Shown piece after piece: positions 17,264 through 24,214 of a DNA stretch of 34,025 nt (the first letter of the stretch is position 1; the number at the start of each line of letters is the position of its first letter). A model generated the notes under the pieces. That model searched no databases and was not told the DNA's origin. It saw nothing but the letters and a program-made list of their open reading frames with translations. Position numbers and translations under genes: made by a program. Source of the DNA: an uncultured Lachnospiraceae bacterium (GTDB lineage Bacteria > Bacillota > Clostridia > Lachnospirales > Lachnospiraceae); assembly GCA_947643615.1 (NCBI GenBank), contig CANRWO010000040.1, positions 1 to 34,025 on the forward strand, written 5' to 3'.

Positions 17264-17397
17264 ATTACATTTCGCTAAATATCTTGCCTGAATTTCCATC
17301 TGCAGCGTCAGATTTCCTAGATGTAGCCACCGTTACGCCGTGGGAAATCTGCCTTGCAGACTGAAAATTCTTTTTGCGCTATTTAGCTGAAAGTAAT
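17264..17397 (+). repeat. 134-bp imperfect palindrome (hairpin-forming element)
   Basis: The arms 17264-17320 and 17341-17397 are imperfect reverse complements. Matching blocks, in order inward, are ATTAC, TTTC, GCTAAATA, GAATTT, TCTGCA and CAGATTTCC, with a loop of about 20 bases. It lies just past the XRE gene stop (17243). It could be a small non-autonomous mobile element or a long mRNA hairpin. I see no clear target-site duplication and no T-run. Confidence 0.6.
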
Positions 17398-17510
17398 CTG
17401 GTCAGCACACTGGGGCAATGAGCCAAGTGGCTGCTTGCAGACATTTGGCGACTGCCGCGAGAGTCAAATACCCCGCTGCTCTGCGGCGCTGTCTTTGATT
17501 TTTGCACCGC

Positions 17511-17574
17511 TGCCGGCACAAGTATCAAGCCATGCAATACGGACTGGTGAATACCGTGAGGGTCGGTGCCGGCA
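17511..17574 (+). repeat. 9-bp inverted repeat bounding a 46-base loop
   Basis: TGCCGGCAC at 17511-17519 and GTGCCGGCA at 17566-17574 are perfect inverted repeats just upstream of the blaI promoter, with weaker inner pairing (ACGG/CCGT). Three copies of a GTCAGCACACTGGG-like sequence (near 17401, 17580 and 17697) also mark this 505-base intergenic region, which otherwise holds no gene. Confidence 0.45.
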
Positions 17575-17599
17575 GGGGGGCCAGCACACTATGGGCATC

Positions 17600-17650
17600 T
17601 TGACAAAACGGGACTACAGATGTAGGATAGAATCAGAACTACATCTGTAG
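17600..17650 (+). promoter_or_regulatory. blaI promoter with two BlaI/MecI-type operators
   Basis: TTGACA (17600-17605) and TAGGAT (17623-17628) are 17 bases apart. CTACAGATGTAG (17614-17625) covers the spacer and the -10, and CTACATCTGTAG (17639-17650) lies across the start region. Each is a TACA-N2-TGTA dyad, the known half-site pattern of BlaI/MecI repressors; their centres are 25 bases apart. Together they also form a 14-bp perfect inverted repeat. This predicts repression of the blaI-M56 genes by BlaI itself. Confidence 0.85.
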
Positions 17651-17748
17651 TCTTTTGCTGTAAAAGTTTTGTCATTGTTACGGCGGTTGCAATACAGTCA
17701 GTACACTGGGCGCCGAAGATCTGCCGGAGGGGCGGAACAGGAGGGAAA

Positions 17749-18114
17749 ATGGAATATCGGATTACGGAAAGCGAATGGCAGCTTATGGAATTAGTGTGGC
17801 AGGGGGTCGTGACCCAGCCGGAGATGATGGAGCATTTAGGGAAGAAGTGGAATAAGAATACAGTACATACTTTTCTTACAAGGCTTTGTGCAAAAGGCAT
17901 CCTTGAGGCGGATAAGGAGCGCTCGCCCCATGTATACAGGGCGCTTTTGTGCCGGGAGGAATGCCAACGCCAGGAGCGGCAAAGCTTTTTACAGAGAGTG
18001 TACAGAGGGAGCGTCGGAAGTATGGTGGCTTCCTTTGTGAAAGACAGCCAGTTGTCGAAACAGGAAGTAGAAGAACTCAGGCGGCTGCTGGATCAGATAA
18101 ACGGGCAGGATTAG
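17749..18114 (+). CDS. blaI: BlaI/MecI/CopY-family transcriptional repressor
   Basis: A 121-residue winged-helix repressor. The N-terminal domain (ITESEWQLMELVWQ, then the recognition region NKNTVHTFLTRLCAKGIL, then the wing with SPHVYRALL) matches BlaI/MecI, and the C-terminal helices (FLQRVYRGSVGSMVASF, SKQEVEELRRLLDQI) form the dimerisation arm. In the known systems, signalling through the membrane protease leads to BlaI cleavage and release from TACA-N2-TGTA operators; two such sites lie in this gene's promoter. AGGAGG sits four to five bases ahead of the ATG. The M56 protease gene follows after 88 bases, giving the standard repressor-sensor pair. No beta-lactamase or penicillin-binding protein gene is present in the window. 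Confidence 0.92.
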   Translation: MEYRITESEWQLMELVWQGVVTQPEMMEHLGKKWNKNTVHTFLTRLCAKGILEADKERSPHVYRALLCREECQRQERQSFLQRVYRGSVGSMVASFVKDSQLSKQEVEELRRLLDQINGQD

Positions 18115-18202
18115 AGAGCTTGTGGAATGCAGGTCACAAACGGAGAGTTGCGGCAGGCCTTAAATGGCCCCTTCGCAGGTTACGGAAAGGCATGGTTCAT
18201 AA

Positions 18203-20185
18203 ATGGATATCTGGAAAGTGTTGGAATATACTCTGGCAGTGACGACGGTGGGTATGATGATCTGGCTGGTGAAGCTGTTCTTTCATGACAAGCTGGATGC
18301 CAGATGGCATTATTTTATCTGGCTGGTACTGCTGGTGCGGCTGGTCATACCGGTGGATTTTGCCCTGATCCACACTCCCGTGTCGGTACTGCAGGGGATA
18401 CCCTTAAGCAGATGGATAGATCTGGGGCGTCTGGCAGCGGGCCGCAAGGGTTATCAAGAGGCGGCAGGCCTGCTCGGGAAGATATACCTTTGGGGCGTGG
18501 CGCTGCTTGGAGGGTACTATTTTGCCACATGGCTTGTGCTGAAGCTCTGTCTCAAAAACGCCCCCCGTGCAGATGAAAGTACCAGGGGTTACGTCAATGG
18601 AATTGCGGAAAAATACGGACTGAAAACCTGCAGCGATATCCGCAGCTATCACTGCAATGCACCCTTTATCTGCGGGTTGGTGCGCCCTGTGCTGGTGCTT
18701 CCCCAAGGGAGGGCGATGCCGGAAGAAGCTGTGATCGTCCATGAGCTGCTGCACAGGAAATGGAAGGATGTGTCGGTGAATGTGGCAATCCGCATAGTCA
18801 GAGTGGTAAATTGGTTCAACCCTGCCGTCTGGTTTTTGACAGGCGTGGTGCAGAATGACAGCGAAGCATTGTGTGACCAGAGGGTGTTGGAGTACTGCCG
18901 GGAGGGGATGCAGAAGGATTACGGGGATATGCTTCTTGCAATGGCGGAAAAGGGAGCGGGGAATCCCGTAAGGACGGGAACCTCCAACATGGCCAATTCC
19001 TACCGGAATATGCGGACAAGGATCCGCCGCATCTGTGATTTCCGCAAAGTGCCTCCAGGAATAGGGGTAGTGGCCGCCTGTATAACACTGATGCTGACGG
19101 CTGCAGGCGTGGGGACAGGGGTGGCGCACCGGGGTTTTGAGCTCCGTGAGTTCAGGACGGATGCAGAGCTGCAGAAGAATCTGTGGGAGGCGGAGATTTA
19201 TCGTGCCGATACGCCGGAGGAGGCCCTTTGGCTCTTTCTGCAGGCAGCAGCGGAGCATAATGTATTCTACAGGGCGGCTGTGCTCCCGCAGAGGGAAACG
19301 GCAGCTTTTGAAGCTTTTGCGGAAGACTGCAGAAATAAGGGAATCCTTGATGGGAAGGGAGGGATCACAGTGGACAGCATTGCGGCGTCCACAGGGCAGA
19401 AGGACTATTTCCCACAGGAAACCACGGGGATATGGCAGTGCCGTATCTATAACCTCCAATATGACGGCAATCAGGGAACGGCCACCGTATATGCGGAACT
19501 GGGGAACGGCCATGAGGAGGCGCAGTACACGGAATGGAAGCTGGAACTGGAAAGGGAGGAGGGATGGAAGGTACGGCTTGTGGGGGATACAGGAAGAAGG
19601 ACAGGCGAGTACCGGGAGCCGCCCATGTTGCAGGGAAGTCTGCGGACGGGGGATTTCCTGTTGGAAGCATGGGCTTATAACGAGGCATATTTCAGCGGCT
19701 TTGGAGGGATGCAGCAAAGGCTGCCGGACACATGGGGAAATATGCCCTATGGCCAGGATGCGTTGGGGAAAGACTACTTTCCGGATCATTTTACCGTAGA
19801 GTACAGGGTGGCAGAATATGACATTACCTATCTGGGGGAGGAATCTTTGGAGGGTTGCACTGTCAGGGTTGAAATTACGGAAAACGGGAAGGAAGCGGCG
19901 GAAATGCCAACGCCGGAGGAAGCGGCGGCAGAGGCATCAGCGGAGGCCGCAGGGGAGGTTTATGATACCGGCAGCTTCTCTGGGGACGGCTATTGTGTGG
20001 CGGAATTTGACGGTAAGGAGCTGATTCCCGGCGAGCCGAGAGGAATCGGCGGAGGGGGATCCGGCTTTGTCCAGCCCGGGCAGGGATGGAATACCGATAC
20101 AGAACTTCGCGTCCATGTGCGTATCTATGTGGACGGAAGGCTGGTAGTGGAAGATGAGGCAGTGGCAGTGGCGGAACGGCGCTGA
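18203..20185 (+). CDS. M56 (BlaR1/MecR1-type) metalloprotease with unusual outer domain
   Basis: A 660-residue membrane protease. Three hydrophobic segments lie in the first ~120 residues, then the gluzincin motif HELLH (residues 180-184) with E221 in NDSEALCD as likely third zinc ligand, then a further membrane segment near residues 288-308 (GVVAACITLMLTAAGVG). The remaining ~350 residues should lie outside the cell, where BlaR1 has its penicillin-binding domain. Here I find no SxxK or KTG motif; instead there are a helical part (ADTPEEALWLFLQAAAEHNV), two beta-rich parts (for example IWQCRIYNLQYDGNQGTATV), and an Ala/Glu-rich linker near 570. The ligand is therefore unlikely to be a beta-lactam. 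Paired with the BlaI repressor upstream. The start at 18203 lies 12 bases after GAAAGG. Confidence 0.85.
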   Translation: MDIWKVLEYTLAVTTVGMMIWLVKLFFHDKLDARWHYFIWLVLLVRLVIPVDFALIHTPVSVLQGIPLSRWIDLGRLAAGRKGYQEAAGLLGKIYLWGVALLGGYYFATWLVLKLCLKNAPRADESTRGYVNGIAEKYGLKTCSDIRSYHCNAPFICGLVRPVLVLPQGRAMPEEAVIVHELLHRKWKDVSVNVAIRIVRVVNWFNPAVWFLTGVVQNDSEALCDQRVLEYCREGMQKDYGDMLLAMAEKGAGNPVRTGTSNMANSYRNMRTRIRRICDFRKVPPGIGVVAACITLMLTAAGVGTGVAHRGFELREFRTDAELQKNLWEAEIYRADTPEEALWLFLQAAAEHNVFYRAAVLPQRETAAFEAFAEDCRNKGILDGKGGITVDSIAASTGQKDYFPQETTGIWQCRIYNLQYDGNQGTATVYAELGNGHEEAQYTEWKLELEREEGWKVRLVGDTGRRTGEYREPPMLQGSLRTGDFLLEAWAYNEAYFSGFGGMQQRLPDTWGNMPYGQDALGKDYFPDHFTVEYRVAEYDITYLGEESLEGCTVRVEITENGKEAAEMPTPEEAAAEASAEAAGEVYDTGSFSGDGYCVAEFDGKELIPGEPRGIGGGGSGFVQPGQGWNTDTELRVHVRIYVDGRLVVEDEAVAVAERR

Positions 20186-20193
20186 CAGATGTC

Positions 20194-20289
20194 TTGGCAT
20201 GCCGGGCATGTTGATGTGTCAGGTATTTTGACATGCCAGGCTCAATGATGCAACGGGTTTTGGTGCAACAGGTATTTTGCATGCCGGGA
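20194..20289 (+). repeat. Short degenerate repeats after the M56 gene
   Basis: CAGGTATTTTGACATGCC (20220-20237) and CAGGTATTTTGCATGCC (20269-20285) are nearly identical, and GGCATGCCGGGCATG near 20197 shares their end. They fill most of the gap to the next gene. Probably a decayed tandem array; no function is evident. Confidence 0.5.
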
Positions 20290-20376
20290 ATGATACAGAA
20301 GGCTGCTTAACGTGACAGGCTTCCCGATATGACAGGCCGTCATATGGGGAATGCAGAGTCGGAAGGGGGATGTCAT

Positions 20377-20880
20377 ATGGAAAGAAAATCGCTGACTTAC
20401 TTGAAAATAGGAATTTTGTTTCTTTTTATGAACTTTAACTTAGGGAAAATAAATCTGATGCCGGATTTCGTAGGAATGCTGTTTTGGTTTGCTTCTGCCG
20501 CAAGCCATGATGTGCCGACTGAGACGGAAAAGAGGCTGAAGCCATTCCTGTTGCTATTGGCAGCGGATTTTGCCCTGCACTGGGTCTTCTCTTTTAAGAA
20601 TCCGTTGGAGAGCCTGCTTGTGAGTGTAATGTCCGTCTATACGATCTATATGTTTTTGGGTGAAGTGATAAAAAGGATCCGGGAGGAACAGCCGGAGAGG
20701 GCGTTGCATCTGAACTTTGCACGCACAGTCACGGTGCTGGCCCTGACAGCCAATTTCCTTTTGTCTGCCTATGACAACAGCACATTAAACGGAGTGATTG
20801 TGATCTCATTTCTCCTGGTGTTGGTTTTTCTCATGGTTCAGGTATGCTTGATCCGGCCAAAGTGCGGGGAGAAACTTTAA
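20377..20880 (+). CDS. Small four-helix membrane protein of unknown function
   Basis: A 167-residue protein with about four hydrophobic segments: IGILFLFMNFNLG, FLLLLAADFALHWVF, SVMSVYTIYMFLG and VIVISFLLVLVFLMVQV. The sequence INLMPDFVGMLFWFASA early on resembles a motif in small Lachnospiraceae membrane proteins, but I cannot name a family. The start at 20377 is set by GGGGG seven bases ahead. It follows the blaI-M56 pair by 191 bases and could be its regulated output, but no BlaI operator lies directly in front of it, so that link is only positional. It has no enzymatic motif. Confidence 0.65.
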   Translation: MERKSLTYLKIGILFLFMNFNLGKINLMPDFVGMLFWFASAASHDVPTETEKRLKPFLLLLAADFALHWVFSFKNPLESLLVSVMSVYTIYMFLGEVIKRIREEQPERALHLNFARTVTVLALTANFLLSAYDNSTLNGVIVISFLLVLVFLMVQVCLIRPKCGEKL

Positions 20881-21001
20881 TCACGCTACGTCCCTTCTGT
20901 CCGATAATATGGAGTCCGTTTGACAGGCATGCGCGAAATCGCTGTTTTGGGATTTCTGTGCAACTGCTGCTGTGGACGGAGTGTATGATAACACTGAAAA
21001 A

Positions 21002-21166
21002 GTTACAGTTCACACGCGCCGTTCGCAAAACCGCACTTTCAGTGCCCGCCGCTGCTGTGCAGCTGTTTTTGCTCATAAAAAGGCGCTCCCTCCGTCCGTT
21101 GGTACCCAGATAACTTCTTATGCAAGCATAAATTTATCTGGGTACGGCTGACGTGTGAACTGTAAC
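21002..21166 (+). repeat. Element bounded by 15-bp inverted repeats
   Basis: GTTACAGTTCACACG (21002-21016) and its perfect complement (21152-21166) bound 165 bases. Inside is a second hairpin, GTACCCAGATAA (21102-21113) with its complement at 21134-21145. The gap 20881-21204 holds no gene. The core shares CGCCGCTGCTGTG and GCTGTTTTTGC, in that order, with 4785-4820, suggesting a dispersed repeat family. Confidence 0.6.
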
Positions 21167-21204
21167 CTGAAAAAGCGGGGATCCTATAGTTTGTTCCGTG
21201 CCGC

Positions 21205-21233
21205 TTGAATTTGTAACAAAAAGATGTTATGAT
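21205..21233 (+). promoter_or_regulatory. Sigma-A promoter of the era gene cluster
   Basis: TTGAAT (21205-21210) and TATGAT (21228-21233) are 17 bases apart, about 60 bases ahead of the era start. Transcription would begin near 21240. Confidence 0.6.
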
Positions 21234-21299
21234 GGATTCCTCAACAAAAGGTGAATGCATGGGAAACATAAGCGGACCAAAGAAAGAGTGAGGAAATAT

Positions 21300-22196
21300 A
21301 TGAACGAAAATCCATCTTTTAAATCGGGTTTTGCGACCCTGATCGGCAGGCCGAATGTAGGGAAATCCACATTGATGAACCGCCTGATTGGCCAGAAGAT
21401 CGCCATAACCTCCCGGAAACCACAGACTACCCGTAACCGCATACAGACAGTACTGACCTTGGAAGAAGGGCAGATTGTGTTCCTGGACACGCCCGGTATC
21501 CATAAGGCGAAGAACAAGCTGGGTGATTACATGGTCAATGTGGCGGAGCATACTCTGGAGGAAGTGGATGTGATCCTCTGGCTGGTAGAACCTACGGATT
21601 ATATCGGGGCAGGGGAACGCCATATTATCGAACAGCTTAAGAAGACGAAAACGCCGGTGATCCTTGTCATTAACAAGACGGACACCGTGAAAAGGGAAGA
21701 GGTTTTCGGCTTTATCGACACTTACCGCAAAGAGATGGACTTCCAGGAGATCGTTCCGGTATCTGCCCTAAAAGGGGACAACACCGATGAACTGATAAAA
21801 TGCATCCTGAAGTACCTGCCATACGGCCCTGCATTTTATGATGAGGACACTGTCACCGACCAACCCATGCGCCAGATCGTGGCGGAACTGGTCAGGGAGA
21901 AGGCGCTGCGGCTCTTGGAGGACGAGATTCCCCACGGGGTAGCGGTCAGCATTGAGAGCATGAAAGAAAAAGGCAAGATATGCCATATAGAAGCGACCCT
22001 TATCTGCGAAAAAGAGTCCCACAAAGGGATCATCATCGGAAAAGGCGGCCAGATGCTGAAGAAAATCGGTTCCACTGCCCGGCCCGAAATTGAGAAAATG
22101 CTGGAAATGCAGGTGAACCTGCAGCTGTGGGTGAAGGTGAAAAAGGACTGGAGGGACAGCGACTTCCTCTTGAAAAATTTTGGTTATAATCCCTAA
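21300..22196 (+). CDS. era: GTPase Era
   Basis: A 298-residue GTPase that binds the 3' end of 16S rRNA and aids 30S subunit maturation. GTPase motifs are all present: GRPNVGKST (G1), TTRNRIQ around the switch region (G2), DTPG (G3), NKTD (G4) and SALKG (G5). The C-terminal KH domain has the GKGGQMLKKIG loop. Length is standard. The ATG at 21300 is chosen because homologs begin near FKSGFATLIGRPNVGKS and AGGA lies six bases upstream; an in-frame ATG at 21255 would add 15 basic residues. It heads the era - yqzL-like - recO order known from Firmicutes, though a 177-bp repeat element now separates it from the next gene. Confidence 0.97.
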   Translation: MNENPSFKSGFATLIGRPNVGKSTLMNRLIGQKIAITSRKPQTTRNRIQTVLTLEEGQIVFLDTPGIHKAKNKLGDYMVNVAEHTLEEVDVILWLVEPTDYIGAGERHIIEQLKKTKTPVILVINKTDTVKREEVFGFIDTYRKEMDFQEIVPVSALKGDNTDELIKCILKYLPYGPAFYDEDTVTDQPMRQIVAELVREKALRLLEDEIPHGVAVSIESMKEKGKICHIEATLICEKESHKGIIIGKGGQMLKKIGSTARPEIEKMLEMQVNLQLWVKVKKDWRDSDFLLKNFGYNP

Positions 22197-22373
22197 AGTG
22201 TGTTTTGAAAATTCTTTCCCGGCATTTGCATGCCCCACTTCGCGGTATATTTGAGCCAGATTCAGGCTACATAGCCTGCTATGCGCCTTTCATTTGGCGA
22301 ATCATCTGTAAGATGGATTCATCTCCCACAAATTGTGACGCACATCTGTTAGAAAGCAATTTTCAAACACACT
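22197..22373 (+). mobile_element. MITE-like element with 22-bp inverted ends
   Basis: The ends 22197-22218 and 22352-22373 are reverse complements apart from two one-base gaps; they read AGTGTGTTT, GAAAATT and CTTTC inward. Inside, AGGCTA/TAGCCT and GAATCATC/GATGGATTC can pair, so the whole 177 bases fold. It starts on the base right after the era stop codon. There is no ORF, which fits a non-autonomous miniature element or a palindromic intergenic repeat. The flanks show no obvious target duplication. Confidence 0.6.
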
Positions 22374-22542
22374 CCGGGAAAGCAATCCAGGGCGGTAAAT
22401 TTATCCAAAAAAAAGCCATGGCCGCAGAAAACGGTACTTTCAGGGGAATAGCGGTACGTTATGGGACGGAAGGCCTACGAATAGAAAAAAGAAAAATGCA
22501 GACCCTAACCAGGAAAAGATACGGACCAAGGGGATGCGAAAA

Positions 22543-22737
22543 ATGAATCTGGAATACTGGAAGCAATTTGAGAACAGCGGCAGGATAGAGGATTATCTGT
22601 CATTTGTAGCCTGTGACAGACAGGAGGATACAGGAAAGGAAACCCGGGCGGGTGAACATAGGGATGCAGGGATATATATGCGTGACAGGGATCATATTGA
22701 AGCAGGCTCCCGTGGGGGAATACGACAGACATATTAG
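22543..22737 (+). CDS. YqzL-like small protein between era and recO
   Basis: A 64-residue protein whose first part, MNLEYWKQFENSGRIEDYL, matches the pattern of YqzL-type proteins (W-x-x-F-x-x-[TS]-G-x-[IV]-x-x-Y-L) found between era and recO across Firmicutes. The function of YqzL is unknown. The tail after residue 25 is hydrophilic and Arg/Asp-rich and is longer than the usual ~45-residue protein. It overlaps the recO start by 74 bases in another frame, which suggests that its true conserved part ends earlier and the rest is tolerated read-through, or that the two genes are tightly coupled. AAGGGG lies nine bases before the ATG. Confidence 0.65.
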   Translation: MNLEYWKQFENSGRIEDYLSFVACDRQEDTGKETRAGEHRDAGIYMRDRDHIEAGSRGGIRQTY

Positions 22738-23314
22738 CATTCTGACGAAAGAGCGGGGGAAGATATCGGCCTTTGCAAGAGGGGCCAGGAAGCCTGCAAA
22801 CCGCCTGGCGGCGGCTACTAACCCGTTTTCTTTCGGCACTTTTAAGCTGTATGAGGGAAAAAGCTCATATACGGTGGCGGAAGCGGACATTCAGAATTAT
22901 TTTGAAGACCTGAGGACGGATTATATCGGTGCGTGCTACGGCATGTATTTTGCGGAGATCGCAGATTATTATACCAGGGAGAACAATGACGAGCGGGAGA
23001 TGATGAAACTGCTGTACCAGTCCCTGCGGGCGTTGTCCGTACCGTCCCTGCCGGATCCTCTGATCCGGTGCATATATGAATGCAAGGCCATAGCAGTAAA
23101 CGGGGAGTTCCCAGGTCCGCCTGCGGAGGGGACGCTGGAGGATTCAACCGTTTATGCGCTGCAGTACATAGCGTCCAGCCCCATTGAAAAACTGTATACT
23201 TTCAATGTGACAGAGTCGGTTTTGCGGCAGCTGCAGCAGGTTGCGGAGCGGTATATGAAGCAGTTTGTGGGAAGAAATTTCAAGAGCCTGGAAGTTCTGC
23301 AAACTCTTTGTTGA
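22664..23314 (+). CDS. recO: DNA repair protein RecO
   Basis: A 216-residue recombination mediator that works with RecR to load RecA on single-stranded DNA. The N-terminal OB-fold is clear: MQGYICVTGIILKQAPVGEYDRHISILTKERGKISAFARGARKP (shown here as one run only for its start), followed by the helical domain. Near residue 140 the family usually has a four-Cys zinc knuckle (CxxC...CxxC); here only CIYECKAIAVNGEFPG remains, so zinc binding is doubtful and the protein is shorter than the ~250-residue standard. The ATG at 22664 fits homolog starts; the open frame back to 22613 is not protein-like. It lies in the usual place after yqzL. Confidence 0.93.
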   Translation: MQGYICVTGIILKQAPVGEYDRHISILTKERGKISAFARGARKPANRLAAATNPFSFGTFKLYEGKSSYTVAEADIQNYFEDLRTDYIGACYGMYFAEIADYYTRENNDEREMMKLLYQSLRALSVPSLPDPLIRCIYECKAIAVNGEFPGPPAEGTLEDSTVYALQYIASSPIEKLYTFNVTESVLRQLQQVAERYMKQFVGRNFKSLEVLQTLC

Positions 23315-23339
23315 AAATATGGTGCTTTTTTGATACAAT
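23311..23339 (+). promoter_or_regulatory. Promoter of the lipoprotein gene, overlapping the recO stop
   Basis: TTGAAA (23311-23316) and TACAAT (23334-23339) are 17 bases apart; the -35 box overlaps the recO stop codon. The leader to the gene at 23503 would be about 157 bases and AT-rich at first. Confidence 0.5.
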
Positions 23340-23502
23340 ATTTTAATGGTTATCCCGTCAAAGGCTAAATTTTATTTTCGGCTGAATCCGATGCTAAAAT
23401 GGTTTTTGGCGCCTGATTATCATAATGCGTCGTAAAAGTAATTCCGGTGTCCAAACAAGGAAGCCGGGATTCACAGGTTACAGAAAGGCATGATCACAAA
23501 TT

Positions 23503-24114
23503 ATGAAAAAAGTCTCAAGGACGGTGCTGGGAATCGCACTGGTGACACTGATGATAACCGGCTGTGGAGAAGCCAAAGTTCCTGATACCATAGACAGGCC
23601 CATGATTTCCATCGCAAAGAGCGGGGAGGTCACGGAATATCTGATTAGCGATTTTGATAAGGAATATTACAGTGTTTCCGGACTGTCATCAATGGCTGCG
23701 GAAGAGGCGGCACAGTATAACACCGCCAACCAGTCCGGGACGGCCACTCCGGTGAAGCTGGAAAAGGTGGAGGCTTTGGAGGACGGTTCCGGCCGTGTGT
23801 GCATCGTCTACAAATACGACAGCGCTGAGAGCTATACGGGTTTCAACCAGGGGAGCCTGTTCTTCGGGACCGTCCAGGAGGCGGTTTCCCAGGGATATTC
23901 GGTCAATGTCTCCCTGGAAGGCCTGGACGGACAGACATTGACGGCGGACCAGTTAAAGCAGGCTACGGATAAGCGGCTTATCATTGCACCCTGGGGAGTA
24001 CATGTATATTGCCCCGGAAGCGTGGAGTACATCAGCGGGAATGCGGCTTTGGCAGAGGACGGAAGCGTGGACGGCACGGCGGCGGAGGATCCCGTCTATA
24101 TCCTGTTGAAATAA
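23503..24114 (+). CDS. Putative lipoprotein of unknown function
   Basis: A 203-residue exported protein. The signal MKKVSRTVLGIALVTLMITGC gives lipidation at C21. The mature part has two regions: residues about 35-75 with ISDFDKEYYSVSGLSSMAAEE, and a beta-rich part with VCIVYKYDSAESYTGFNQGSLFFGT and LIIAPWGVHVYCPG. I recognise this as a type of lipoprotein seen between recO and glyQS in Lachnospiraceae but cannot name a domain. It has its own promoter. Its leader CAGGTTACAGAAAGGCATGA closely resembles the leader before the M56 protease gene at 18203. The spacing from AAGG to the ATG is 14 bases, unusually long. Confidence 0.8.
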   Translation: MKKVSRTVLGIALVTLMITGCGEAKVPDTIDRPMISIAKSGEVTEYLISDFDKEYYSVSGLSSMAAEEAAQYNTANQSGTATPVKLEKVEALEDGSGRVCIVYKYDSAESYTGFNQGSLFFGTVQEAVSQGYSVNVSLEGLDGQTLTADQLKQATDKRLIIAPWGVHVYCPGSVEYISGNAALAEDGSVDGTAAEDPVYILLK

Positions 24115-24214
24115 TATGCCGCGTCGTACGGCAGGAAAGAACCCGGGACGGAAACGAAAAAATGTGCGGCATACGTAGGACAGAAGAATTGTGAGGAAAG
24201 GCAAGGTTATTTGT

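Noticed and set aside
18404..19789. Antisense open frame of about 461 codons on the minus strand
   Set aside because: It lies wholly within the M56 protease gene, the peptide is Pro/His/Arg-rich without domains, and there is no ribosome binding site; a codon-bias shadow.
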